Shown in pieces: positions 1-12,900 of a DNA stretch of 64,000 nucleotides. The DNA lies in the NCBI GenBank assembly GCA_914767715.1, contig OU612070.1, positions 6,091,501-6,155,500 of the forward strand. The letters run 5' to 3'. The translations under genes were made by a program, and so were the position numbers. The notes beneath the pieces are model-generated. The model ran no database searches and was not told where the DNA came from. It worked only from the letters and a program-made list of their open reading frames with translations. The DNA comes from Membranipora membranacea. Taxonomy: Eukaryota > Bryozoa > Gymnolaemata > Cheilostomatida > Membraniporidae. Each line of letters starts with the position of its first letter. The stretch's first letter is position 1.

Positions 1-69
1 AAAACATAATTACTATATAAAGCTTTATCAAGACCTCATGACTTTGTATTATAGAACAAGATGTCTTAC

Positions 70-3000
70 CCCTCAAAGAAGGTGTATGTGAAGCCACTTC
101 TCCCATTATCTATCTCGTAACTTCTCCACACTCTGGCATTCTGAAGTCGGAACTTCACATCAAGACACCAGTCCCCTGCAGAGTCAAGCCATTCTGTCTC
201 TATCTGTGCTATGTCTCCTGCACTCTAAAAATAAAACAAAATCAAACTTTGATTTTAAATTGTACAATTGAATCAGTTTCGATGAATCCACTGTGAAAAG
301 GATAATTGACCAAATTAGGCGTAATACTAGCTCACTTAGATGGCATCTCTTTCCCATTGGAGCAACACTGCGTTTTTGTGATTTTCTTTTTGTCGATTGA
401 ACAATTGAAATGGTGATTCACTGTAAGTAATAGACTCACTGAGCCTTCGACATAGAGATATTTATCATTAGATGGAATATCTTCATCTGTTGCATCCAGC
501 CCATTTGTTACAACAAAATCTAGATTGCTTTCTGTTGACTTCAGCATCGGGCTGATAGAGGACCCATCTACATGGAACCTGAATGCAAACACGCATACTC
601 CTCCATCGAGTCTATGAGTTAGGGGATCACAGACACAGGCTCCTGAGGCAATGTCACAGACTGTGTCATCTAAGGATGAACAGGCATCTGCTCCCTGTGC
701 TTCACAATGACATCCTGATCCGATGGCTGTGCAAGCTAAAAATATAATGAATACTAATAGTCCTGATCTATCTGAACATGACTATGATAATATACTGAAA
801 TCAACAGCAAAAAAATTATCCTGTAATTTTTAAACATTGAACTACCTATATTGACAGGTAGTCCGTTGCCATGGTCTAGTTGAAGACAGTTTGGTGTCCA
901 TATCCACTTTGGTAGATGCTTATGATTCAGGTCTGTCAATGATGACAATATAGATATTAGAGATGGCGTTCATTAGAAAAAAACAACTCACTTGAAGTGG
1001 ATGTGCAGGTGCCAGCATTATTATATAAATTCTGATTACATTTACAGGCACCGGTATCAGTATCACAGCTACTTTGTGGTACACCTCCACATACACCGCT
1101 TCCCTTAGTGTCACAGAAACAAGGTTTATCGGCAGCGTTACAGGAGACAGCTGTAAAAATAGTCATAGTATCAGTGAGGTAAGTGTGACTGTGAATGAGA
1201 TGCAAATTTTTCAAGAGAAAATCTGATAATTATGGTGATGTTTGACTGTGAGATAGGAGTTTGCTCGTAAAATGACTTCATTGCTTTACTCACAGTTAGT
1301 GTTGATACAAGCTCCATTCTCTTTCTGGTATCCTGATTTACATACACATGTGTCAGTGCTGCTCTCACATTCAGAGTTAGAGTCAGCAGTGTCACATGAT
1401 CCAGAGTTGAGTGAGCACTTACAATCCACACCAAGTGCATCACATTGAATTGCTGAAGAAAAAGGCATAGAGAGTCACATAATGTATGTGCACGTCAGAA
1501 AGGACAATCAATTTTGCTATGTTGGTAGAACGACATATCCCTTTGACTCTAAATTGATTTTAATCAATTTAAATTAAGATGGCATAACTCGTCCCTTGGA
1601 CTCTACATAGATTTTTATCAAGTTAAATTAAGACTGCTTAACTCGATAAAGAGAGTTGATTATTGCCTTCTCAGTATGTCGCCTAACACACTATGTTTTT
1701 CTGGCTAAGAATGATTTGACTGCCCATGTTTGCTTGAGAGTGAAGTTAGGAACATTTTTAAAGCAGATATTATATCATATTATTTTTATGCTATAAATGG
1801 AAGAAAATACTGCAGAACTCACATGAGATCAGTGTGCATAGACCAAAGTGATCCACATAACCTGAGTCACATTCACACTGATTATTGAGGCTATTACAGG
1901 TGCTGTGATCTACCCCATCACAGGCATCTATTCTCTGTGTGCAACCGCACTCCTGATTAGGCATCGGACAGGCTGAAAATAACGCAAAGAGTATGATGAA
2001 GGCTAATTAGAGTAGATCGAAATATTAAATATTGATAATAATAGAATGTACAGGGCTGAGTTTTTTTTTTACTTTTAAAGCATATACTATGGCGAATTAA
2101 TAAATTACAGCTGTCAGTGGTTACAGATTGTATTATTGATAATTGAGGCTGTCGGTGGAATTGATTTGATCATAAAATAAGACATACATGATCCACAGAC
2201 AATGGCTGGAACTTCAGCATCGTTAGATCTGCAGTAACAATGACAATCCTTCCCTTGGAATGAACCTTCTGGGCAGTTAGCAGGTTCGCAACCATCTATA
2301 GATGTGAAGAATAAGATAATACAATACAATACAATACGTTTTATTATATTATCTGAGATTTGAAACATGTAAAACTGAAATTAATGTAGATAGTGCTAAA
2401 CACTCACGGTCTTGTCACATCATATGGATCGATCATACATTTTTTTTTGGTGAACCATGATGATTAAAATCACTTACCATCACAACTATACATCGCCGAC
2501 AGGAGTTGGACATCCTCAAATGAGAAAGTAGGGCTTCTACCAATGATATCTTCTTGGGAGGGGTCCGATGGTACACTAATGGTATTGCCTCCATCGGTGC
2601 TAAAATACTAAAACAAAAACAAAATCTGATGTATGAAACCATATCCCTGCGGAACGTGCACTCTGATTATACTGAGGGTTGAAAAATTATGTGCAAGGGA
2701 AACTGAAGACCACAATTAGGAGGTATATTGCCTACAAACTTGCACTACTTTACATGTGTTCATAATCATTGAAAAAGTGCACAGCAATACACAGCTTTTG
2801 CCCAGAAAATGTCATACTCACAGCTTTCCCATAGTGCATGATGCTGTCATAAGCGTATTGAGTGTTGAAGACATTGGTTGCGGCTACACTGGATTTTTCA
2901 AAGTTACTTCGGGACGAATCAGCTATTGATTCATAGTTAACTGTAATATAATCATCTCTATCTGGTCTGGTGTGCTGATGTCTAACTCCTAAAGAATGCA

Positions 3001-5429
3001 TCAACTCGTGTATCGGGGTCTTCTTTGCCTGAAATGAATGGAAATAGAATTAACCTTCTCATTATGACGCAATACCTAGATGTCACTTTCAAGCTAGAAT
3101 AATCAGAGAAGGAGCTGTCCGCTACTTTATAAATGTGTTGACAACTCTTATAGGTTAAAGGTTTCAAATGAGGTTGTAAGCCATGCTGTGTACGTTCATT
3201 ATGGATTTCTTTGAATCATGATGCAGGTTATCTTTAATATCAACAAAACAAATTGTAAACCGTTGAAACTTACATCTAGGCAATTTCTACCGAGGCTGAG
3301 TTGGCCTGGGCTGTCTGACCAGAACCAATAACCAATATAGGACCAGCAGCCTGAGCCCTTAGTTATGTCCACATAGTTATTCTCAGTTGTCCGCTCTTTG
3401 AACTTGACACATGTAAAGCTATCAAACTCAGCTAGAGCTTCAGCAAACACAGCCTGCTCACTGTCAGCTGAAAGATGATAATAAAATCCATTCAAAATAC
3501 ACAAATATATATGGAAGCTAGTGATGGCAAATTGTCATATTCCCGCAAGACAGGCCGAGACCAAGACAGCAACAACATTTGAGACGAGACTGAGAGGGGA
3601 TCGAGACAATATCGATGTCGATGAAATTGAAAACTGCACTTTATTGGCATCTGGAAATTGAATATTATACAAAAATGACTTTATTAATTTTGGCATTACA
3701 ATTTTGGAAGATCAATGGTCACGAAAATACATCATAATACACATTAGGTGTTGACTGTACATACAGCCCATTGAGTAATCATCATGAAAATGTTTTTAAT
3801 GAACAAGTCTTGACATGTGTCTGTGTCAAGATGACACAGTGTCTCAGAAGACCAGTCTCACGAGACTGAGTCATTGCCATCACTAATGGAATCTTTGACA
3901 ATAATCAATATTTTTAGACTCAAGTTATTACAATTTTATGTAAACCTAGTATAATAGTACTTACTAAAGATGGCACTTGGGAAACTGTAGATAAGAGTCT
4001 TATCTGGCCAATAGTACAGAGTTTCTTTGATTGCATTTCTCCTCGTTCTCCTTCTTGCATTTCTCTGCCTTACTCTAGAATTTCTTTGTTGTGATCCTCC
4101 TGCAGAATTTCCTTGATTCTTTCTTGTTTGACCTCTGCCACTACCTTGTTGGTTGCCTTGTCTCCTTTGAGTTCTTTGTCTATTTTTACTGCCTCGAGCT
4201 CTACTTGGAGTTTGTCTGTTGTTTCCACCTAGATCAATGTATGATAATTACATCCAAACTAATATTCTTGCAAAGGAAATACTATGATACCTCAAATTCC
4301 AAAAGTTGTAATCAGATGAACTGTAAGATTAGGGGAGCTTCAATGTAGATTATTGAATCATTGAATGTCTTTAACTCTGCTTCAATTTATCATTATCAAA
4401 TGTTTACTACCGAGAATTTTTCATGTATGTACCATATTGATGGAAAACAAACCTTCAGAAGGTGATTCTCTCCTCCTGGAATTGAGAGTCCTCAGTTTAG
4501 TGTCCTGCTGGCTTACAGTTCCACCTGTGCCTTTTCCACTTGCTCCTATCTCTACCTCTGGAATGTCTTTAGCCTCACCTTCCATAATATCTAACTCAAC
4601 GATCTGACCCATACCGTTAGGTCCATGGGCTTTGTCGGGTCTCCCTAAATACAATATTAATTTATGTACTATACAAAAGAAATAACTTGATTGGAACACA
4701 TCATCTTTAGAAATCATATGAAAATTCTGTTTTAAACGCATTATGTTGCAATAACTAGGCTTAATTTGGACTGGCTGCTGGAATTTCAAAGATACAGTAA
4801 AATATTCGCGTAGCAATAAACACTGTCCTCTTATATAACTCATACCATAAGGGTTATAGTTCGATAGGGTTTGCAAAAATAAATTGTTTTGTAGGCATAG
4901 CAGCTGTCAAGTAAACTACAATGCAACATGGCAAACATTCCATCAAATTATCAAACTGTTTAGCAATATGATAATAATTGTATTGCAATGCGCAGTAAGG
5001 GTAATAGAATAGTATCGATAGTTTTATATTTGAAGTGTTGTGAGCGTTTGGAAAATAAATAAGGATTCACATAGAATCTACTTACTTCCAGTCCTTTCAA
5101 CACCTCCATACTTAAAGCCTGCAGAGTTAGCTATCAGTTCATCCATGGGGGTAGCAGATAAATCTAAATTCATTTTATGGGTCATTACTCGATGCCTGCT
5201 GCCTCTTCCTGCCACCACAGTTAGGTCCATCAAACCAGTGCATACTATTGCAAGACACTGTGAACATAAAATGAGATCATAAAATAAATATCACGAATAA
5301 GGTCATGTTATGAACTTTATACAAATAAAATTAAAGAAATTCTAGAAAAGACCTGCCTTTATATGAATCACATATCAGTGAAAAAAGTTGTCTATGATGC
5401 TTACTCACCAAGAAAATGCAGACCTTCAT
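70..5429 (-). CDS. Secreted astacin (M12A) metalloprotease with C-terminal EGF-like/Cys-rich exons, 3' end off window
   Basis: Fourteen exons were joined by GT/AG sites with consistent phase: 5429-5409, 5257-5086, 4644-4453, 4228-3965, 3467-3274, 3028-2822, 2607-2478, 2295-2188, 1972-1823, 1452-1294, 1150-992, 932-846, 735-440 and 224-70, about 764 residues. The start is MKVCIFL, and the second exon completes a signal peptide. Residues ~60-193 form a propeptide with an unusual Gln/Arg/Asn/Ser-rich basic stretch ending in RRRTRR, a likely furin-type site just before the catalytic domain (~194-393). The zinc motif HELMHSLGVRH is at residues 288-298 (His288, Glu289, His292, His298), with Met-turn SIMHY at 343-347 including the Tyr ligand. 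Cys-rich exons follow (~394-614), then a segment of unknown fold. The usual FxGD aspartate switch of astacin propeptides is not obvious. Catalysis is expected to be zinc-dependent proteolysis outside the cell; substrates cannot be told. The last exon ends in a good splice donor, so the gene continues to the left. Confidence 0.9.
440..2295 (-). other. EGF-like / Cys-rich exon series of the astacin gene
   Basis: Exons 2295-2188, 1972-1823, 1452-1294, 1150-992 and 735-440 each encode a compact Cys-rich unit of 36-53 residues with spacing of the type CxC...C...C.C.SGY...G.C. Examples are CECDSGYVDHFGLC, CVCKSGYQKENGAC and CKCNQNLYNNAGTC. They resemble EGF/EB modules rather than calcium-binding EGFs; no DxDEC motif is present. 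Four of the five have the same entry and exit phase (phase 1), which suits tandem exon duplication; 735-440 enters in phase 1 and leaves in phase 0. The small exon 932-846 in the middle has a single Cys and is not an EGF unit. Confidence 0.7.
2478..3467 (-). other. Astacin catalytic core exons
   Basis: Exons 3467-3274, 3028-2822 and 2607-2478 carry most of the peptidase fold. The first has the FTCVKF and SGCWSYIG regions with conserved Cys. The second begins at a phase-0 junction and contains HExxHxxGxxH followed by HTRPDRD and SIMHYG. The third begins YFSTDGG and ends LLSAMYSCD, the usual C-terminal signature of astacin domains. All zinc ligands and the catalytic Glu are present, so the enzyme should be active. 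Confidence 0.92.
3519..3885. mobile_element. Non-autonomous hAT-like element (367 bp) in an astacin intron
   Basis: The ends are TAGTGATGGCAA and its inverted copy. The element is bracketed by ATGGAAGC (3511-3518) and ATGGAATC (3886-3893), an 8-bp target-site duplication with one mismatch. hAT transposons make 8-bp duplications, and TAGTG is a usual type of hAT terminus. No transposase ORF is present. It sits in the intron between astacin exons 4 and 5. Confidence 0.75.
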
Positions 5430-5597
5430 TTTGTCAACTTCTAGATTCAACCAAATTTTGAAATAAATTTGTTGCTCTGTTGTCGATTCAGATCACAAAT
5501 TCTTCAATTCAATCCTCAGACTTTACAAGATCTCTCTGTATGAGAAACCTGTCAATCTGGGTGGAGATTTGACTGTGAATACTGACGTCCTGCAGGC

Positions 5598-5605
5598 CTT
5601 TTATA
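5598..5605 (-). promoter_or_regulatory. TATA box of the astacin gene
   Basis: TATAAAAG on the minus strand, about 170 bp upstream of the astacin ATG (5429). This predicts a transcription start near 5570 and a 5' UTR of roughly 140 nt. It is a consensus match in the right orientation and place, but no initiator could be confirmed. Confidence 0.55.
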
Positions 5606-5609
5606 CCAA

Positions 5610-8600
5610 GAAAATCTGCAAATTTTCACATTAATCAACCCTATAATATCATTAATCACACTGCAACTAGAGGAGTGTCATGTAAATTGCTTACCAGAAG
5701 AGATCAATATCAAGATTATATATTATCTTTGTAAGATTATCACATTATTGGATTAGTGTTGATGATATCAAGGCAACTTTGTTGCAAAAACAGGATATGG
5801 CATTATTAGCAAAAACCACTAATAATTCTCGCTGTTTTGTAAATTTTTGCAAATAAAAAGAAAACTTTTCAGAGAGTGAAGATAGTTTATTGAGGTTGCA
5901 CCATTCACCACATAGGAACATGAGTGCAAACAAGAACAGCAACACAGTGATATTGTGCATATCACCCCACTTCCTAACCTAATCAAAACCTACCCAACAA
6001 ATAGTTACATGAATTGTAAATCTATACCATCAAGTGAAGCACGCTCTAACCCTGAACTTACATAATAAGCCTTTTGCACCGGGAATGAAAAGGTAGTCAA
6101 TCATCAACTCTATTTAACTCATTGTGATGCCTTTTGCTGTTAATTGTATCACAGAGTAACGGTATATCCTTACTCTGTGATTGTATTAGCCAAAATCTTA
6201 TTGAAATAAGTTTGACAACAAACCATCCCTCATTATATCACCAATTTTACAGGGGCAACTTTTTTATCATACTATTTTCTCTAATTCTAAGAAAGACCTC
6301 TATATATTTTTAAATCTTCTGATTAAGCTGTGTTTTCTGAAACTGGATTAAATTTGTTTTTCTCAGATTAACAATTATTGATTGACAGACAGCTGATCAT
6401 GGTAGGGATCAACTGTGGATTATCCTGGCCATGCCTTTTCCGATCAACAACCACCCTGATTGCATGATGAGAACAAGTTTCTGAAGGATTTTTTTCCAGC
6501 AAATTTTAAAATGATGCCCATTTTTGACCTAAAGAGGAATTGATCAATTAATTCTGATTAATTGATGTTTTATGGGCGTAGCACAATATCAAGAATGTTT
6601 AAAATGAAAATCAACAAAATCCAAATAGAAGCACTGGTTGCCGACATAATCAAAGTCAATTTTTGCCCTAAAGTGCACAAGATCACTATGAGAAACAAGG
6701 TACCTGGTCTTTGCATCTAAGCGGTATATGGCTAAATTAATGGTTGTATAACATCATGATCACCCATTTTTACTGAGCGTGTTCTCATTTGCGCTATTTA
6801 GAGTTCCAGTTATGCAGGGAAGGAATACAAGATCAAATAACGTTGATGTTATAGATGTTCATAAAACTTTATTGGAAAAATATTGTGAAGTCAAAACACC
6901 CTCATACTGAGAAGAATAACTCCATTAGGAGTAAGGCTCCATTTTATTCCCTTATGGTCATATTGCTATGTCAATTCAAATCTTTACTGGTGAAAAGGTG
7001 GACTTATACGTTAAACAAGGAGATTTACTTGAAGCAAAAAGTTGTACTGTATGCAAGCAACTTTTCAGGTTATCCAGCGTTGTGCTCACCCTTTGTGTAA
7101 TGTTGAATCATTATCATAATACAACTTACAACAGATTTAAGTTGGAAGATTTGAAAGACGTCCTCACTAATTTCTATCACATTATAACTATAACTATAAC
7201 TTTTGACAAATGGCACATTGTGTAATTATCCGATGGATAGGTATAGCAGTAGATATCACAACCATGGTAAATAGACGGTAAGAACTAATTGTTTGCAAAT
7301 AACTCTTGAACTGAGAGATGGTAAACTCAATTCTACATGTATGAAGTCTATTATCCTAATTGCAGGATGATGAAGAAAATCTAATCAAAAGTAGTGGTCA
7401 GTGATTTGGGGGTTTGGTAGAGTTGACAGCTTCCATTTGTTTGTGAATAACAGCTGTCTGCTGAACAATTACGGTTTGGCTTGTTTAGGATTATAGCAGA
7501 AATAAATCAATGGATTTCCTGCCAACATACCAAGGATTATAACAGGGCAAGCATTTCTTATCGGTGTAATGTAAGACAACAAAGGTTGTGAAATGTGTTA
7601 TACACAATTACCATGAGAATTAATCATCCTGTCTTATATTTGTAAGGTTTCATTGTTAAAACAAATTGATAAAAAATGTTTTATCTCTATCAAGGAGGAT
7701 GTAAACCCTCCTTTTGACAAGAAGATTAAATACACCATTGGTCAAAGTTTGTTATTTTATTATGTTCTATGACGTATATTAGACCAGAAACTCAGCTAAT
7801 GGCTTCTAACAAGCCAACTACAAATGACATGTTGGGTTTGATTGTAATTTATAATCCAATCAAAGATCACATCTCATTGTGAAAATGACTTTATCTCTTT
7901 TGATATCATTGAAATAAATTAAAATAATAATGACATCATAAAGCAAATTAAATGGCATATTGCTCTTGGAAACTTAGGAGCTGTAGCAGACACTCGAAGA
8001 GAAAAGCTATTATCAAGGTGGAGAATACAGATTTGCATTCTAGATTTCAGATAAACATAAAACGAGTAATTGATTGTGAATTCCTTGACCTCTGGGACAA
8101 TCTACCAGAGAAAGCGTATTCTAATTCTCAGATTGTTTGACAAGGAGAAGGGCAATATGAATACTTTTTCAAGGGCTCCCAATAATGCTTAGGCCTACAG
8201 CAATAGTGCTTTGCAAATTAAGTCAAGACCTGTAGACACGATTATAATTTAAAAATATTGGTCTTCCATTACTGTTGACATTGTTAAACTAATTTTTGTG
8301 TTTGGGTACAAATGAATTTCCACAATTTACTAGTGTCCTTGCTGCCAAGTAATTCACATAAATCAAGCTATTCGCTTAAACCATGACAAGTAGAAATAAA
8401 CATTTTATATCGTTTCTTAATAAAGGTTATACCATCAAAGGAATACCCCTGTTGTATGAATTGTCATGATTTTCAAGTAATTAGCGTCTTTGTATAGGCT
8501 AATGACTAACCATTATCAATCAGTTAATCTCTCTTAGAGAAAACAAAATAACACCCAGCTGCAAGTCACATGTTCCCATATTCGCGTGTTACAGTAAAAC

Positions 8601-9455
8601 ATATCAATTCGATTAAAACTATAGATTGGGAATATACAAAAAGGATATGTTTGCAGGTAAATCCCATGTAATTGTTCACTCAAAATAATTATTTTATTTG
8701 AAGTTTGCTGGGCAAAGTGAATATTGAGTTTACGGCCTGCCTCTGCAAGACTGCATGGTAGGCATTCTTATTATACTTCTTCTCCAACACGAAGTTTTCA
8801 TTTGATTCAAAATCAATGCTTACTGGTCTCAACAAGGCTTTGCAGGATGCCCCTATCAGAAAAAAATATTTCAGTCTCAGTCCGGTTTTCCCATAATTTT
8901 ACGCCTCATTTCGTCAGGTCAAAATGCATTTTTGTGAAAATTTTGACTAGTTTAGAAGTAAGATAATTCAAAATTGTCAAATGACGAATGGCACATCATT
9001 TTTTTGGTCATAAATACTGATCAGCAATGAGTTGGTGAGGAACTAGGGTAATCACATTTGACCACCTTGGACAACAATAGACATAGCTCACTTTCTTTAT
9101 AGCATTGTAAACACTGATGGTTTAGCTATCAATATGTGAATTTGAGCCGGGTAGTTTTTTTTTTTTTTTTTTATTTTGGCATCAATATAGATATCCAAAC
9201 AATAGGACATAGAGTCATGCCCCCTGAAATGTTTTGGGGAATTAATGGCATGTATATTCTTCAACCCTTTATTGAAAATGCTTGATAGCTCAATACATCA
9301 AAAATAAAATGATAATAAATCAAAATTGTATTTATTTGTGATTTGTACGTGACGACCTTTGTGCACAGCTATCATTCTTATTTGGCTCAGGAAAATGGAC
9401 ACTATGGTGGTAATGCATATGTCAGACGAGAAAATATTTGCGCTTTGCAAAAGAA
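5610..9455. other. Gene-poor intergenic DNA
   Basis: No spliceable coding signal was found on either strand. ORFs here are short, AT-rich and without family features. A poly-T run lies near 9155-9173. A faint similarity links ~7736-7900 to ~11405-11575 (shared gctaatggc and aatccaatc blocks) and may be an old dispersed repeat. Confidence 0.5.
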
Positions 9456-9458
9456 ATG

Positions 9459-9945
9459 TATCAAATTTGTATTACAGCTGGTACTTCTGATTATAGTTTT
9501 AAGTCAGACACCTGAGTATCATTCGTTATTGCCACTGGAAGATTTATATCGAGTTCAAAATCTCTCAACAACACATCTCAACATTGAGATGATGAGCTGG
9601 GATGTCTTCACATGCTGGTTGCTGTTTCGATTCCTCTGCTTTTCTCATGTGAGCCACACTAACAAGCAAATATGGCAACATGTGACTTGCAGCTGCATGT
9701 TATTTTGTTACTACAGTAACGGTGGCTCACATGAGAAAAGGAGAATCAAAACAGAACGTAGCACGTGAAGACTTTGCAGCACATCAGCTCAAGATTCAGA
9801 TGTGTTGTTGAGAGATTTTGAACTCGATATAAACATTCCAGTAGTAATAATGAATGATACTCAGGTGTCTGAACGACCCACAACATTTCTTTGGTTGCAA
9901 TTTAACACTACCAACAGAAGGGCAAGCTGTAATACCAATTTCATA
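9459..9945. repeat. Long imperfect fold-back (inverted repeat), arms ~200 bp
   Basis: The left arm (~9459-9657) and right arm (~9722-9945) are imperfect inverted copies. Matching blocks include ttatatcgagttcaaaat, cagacacctgagtatcatt and tctcatgtgagccac with their complements, and the loop is only about 65 bp. The transcript would form a hairpin of nearly 490 nt. It is probably a fold-back transposon remnant. The 141-aa ORF running through the left arm is a by-product. Confidence 0.75.
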
Positions 9946-9989
9946 TCTTTCTTTTTTATAAAGGAACATGTGATCACTTACCAATAGTG

Positions 9990-12900
9990 TTACCAAATTT
10001 GTAGATACATTTAAGTATATTAATGGCCGAAGAATGAGTATAAAGTGTCCTGTTGTTTAGGCGGAAGTTATTTATATTGATGCCAAAATAGATATCTTTG
10101 CAACTCAGAGTCTGAAGACACACAGGCACACTGCAGTTATTAGGTAGGGCTTTTATTCTTCAACCAAGAGGTCCTGTGTGCAGTACCCTGTATGAGTCCA
10201 TCCAGCCGCAAACCCTGCTAAGAGGAAGGTCTTTGTGTGATTGCAAAACTTGGCCTATATGAAAGTTTAGATAATACAGCAGTATTATTTTTACAATTAC
10301 CAAGTAGTTTGATTTTAAAACTGTCAGCCAATCAGTTTGGTTTTATTTTTAGTGCAAATTTAAATCATTATAAATGCGCCAACAGTGATACCTCATCGAG
10401 TCTCAATTGTAGTGTGAAAGAAATTTCTGACCCAGTATCTACATTTGGTTCGGAATAATTAATGTGGCAGTGAATTCCCCACCTTTTACAACTCACTGGA
10501 ATCGAAATCTGATCGTTATATCTCGAGCTTGGTCAGCAAGACTGCAAAACCTCTGAAAATTTACTCCATGACCGTATCATCCTCGCTGGTAGTTCACCTG
10601 CCCCAATCCACATAACCATAATAATCATGTGTAGCATGTAGGGAGGCCATAGTATTAGGTTGAAGAAATCCAAATCAACTTGAAAGCAACGTAAGGCCCA
10701 TGACATCATAAAACATACAAATGCCATACCCTGAGATTGGCAAGGTCGAGCAAAAGGTGTTGTCTTTGCTTTAGTGATTTAGTGCATAACATCTCACTAC
10801 ATTAGTGCTATCCCGATTCATACATTTTTGCATTCATTCATACAACCATTGATCACAGTGGGATGGCCTTTCAACACCAATATCGCATTATATATTTTAA
10901 GTTGTTAAGTTATTTTTGTTGTCTTAAATTGTGCAAAGGTATCCTCTTGCCTACTTACCATATATCGCCCAATATAGTGCATTACACAAAAAACATTTTA
11001 AGAACTTTTTTCCATACCACATACCAGCTCTCAACAAAACTTAAATTGTTCATTTTAATGTACCAATCCAATCTTATAGCCTGATGATACATGGTTTGTT
11101 ATAACAAACCAAACCAAACCAAAGACACTTTTCATGGGATCTTTACTACACTCTGCCCGTTATGTTTTTTTGTGTTTTGTCTATAGTCTAACGTTTGGAA
11201 ATATTTCTTGTGAAGCACATTATAAGCAATTGCGGTATGAGTTTTGTGTCCTATTATAATTACCTCAATTGATAAAACAGTGTTTCACCTTTTACATCAA
11301 CCAGCCTATTGAAATGTTGGTGCAGATTGATGCAGTTGAAGGGTTCCATTTTCATATAATCTGTTATAATATGATTTGATTTTTTTCCCGAATATTGACA
11401 TGAAGGTTAAATGAACCACCATTCAAAGCTGGTTAGTATGCTTATGACGTGAATTATGCCATTATCATAGCTAATGGCCTTTGGCAAGCCATCTTCAATC
11501 AACACTTTAGATCTTATTCTATAATCCAATCCAATTAAAAGTTAATCCCATTGTGGTTATCACTTTTTGTGTCTTTGTATGATAAAGCCACTCAGATAGA
11601 ACTGAAGCTGAAAACGCTGCATTGCCAATCAATTTGTGTTTGTATATTGATATTTAACAGCTGTAGGGCGCCTGTCAGGACTCTGCGTTATTCGATGATC
11701 CAATTCTTACTCTCGTACTGACGAATCACCATATAAGATCATTTTAGAGGGGATACACTAATCACTGTCAAGGTGGCAAAAGAATATCATACAGCAAGAA
11801 AAGTTTCTTTCACAGTGTAAGCTATGATGGAAAATGATTACTATTATATTGAACAAAGATATGACCCTAATCATCATTACTTGACTTTGATCAGCTAATC
11901 ACCTCATCTGGCTGCAAGCCAGTTTGCAGGTTTAGCTAGTTGTACGGTTTCTTGGCTGGCTGATAAAATTCATAAAGCATGTAATGAATAAATTATTGAC
12001 TTTAGTAAGGACCGCCAATGGATATCAAGTTGGGAGTAATTGTTATTTGTGGTAATTGATTGTAATGTTATTGTGCAAATTGTCCTTGAATACCCTACCT
12101 GGTTACCTGCAATCCACTCAAAGGTCAATTAGTAAATGTTTACTGAAATGAAAATGAGTGTGCTGACGTGACACATGTTGCTATGCCGATTTCAAAATAT
12201 TATTTTCAGGGCGTGGCTAAAATACAACAGATTTCAGTTGATTCTGAAGCCAATTGGCTATGCATAGCAGATCATCTAAAGAAATCAGTCAACCAGCAAT
12301 TCCCTACACTAAACATGCCCTCCACCCAGCCTATTTCTCCCTTTAATTTCGTTATTTGGCAGTGAAGCGCTCGATGGTGATACAATGTTGCAAAAGCGAA
12401 AGATGACACTGACAGCAAATTTGTATATGTAAATGTGTATGATGTTTCAAAATTTGAAAAACAGAGTGACAATGTCAGAATAAGAGGATGTACAAGGTTA
12501 CACTGGGCTGCAATCTAGAGAGACTAGGACCAGCAGCGAACGGTTGCAATAAACAATTCTATCACATAACATAACTGACATTAAATTAAAACTACCTCTT
12601 CCATTTTACTGTCGTCTGGAAAACTGGCATTGGATAGTCAAATTGAGATGATTTCCGGATGTGTATTGACCCTTACAGAGAGAACACAATTTTGTCAAGG
12701 CTCAAGTGGAAATTTGAATGTTGTTATCAAAGTCCATCCAAAAATGTATTTATTTATTTATTTCACTTATAAAGAAAATTAAACTACTGAAACTATTAGT
12801 GAAATTACAGCAATTTGGAGAAAAAAATTTTGTTGTGCATTGATAGAAGTCACAAAATGTCATCACAGAATAATGGTCTTCATGAAAGTCTAAATTGAGT

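Noticed and set aside
9343-9768. 141-codon open frame on the plus strand
   Set aside because: It runs through one arm of the long fold-back and has no domain or splice context; the frame is a by-product of the inverted repeat.
7736-11575. Similarity between ~7736-7900 and ~11405-11575 as a segmental duplication
   Set aside because: Only short interrupted matches are visible by eye; an alignment would be needed, so it is kept only as a remark.
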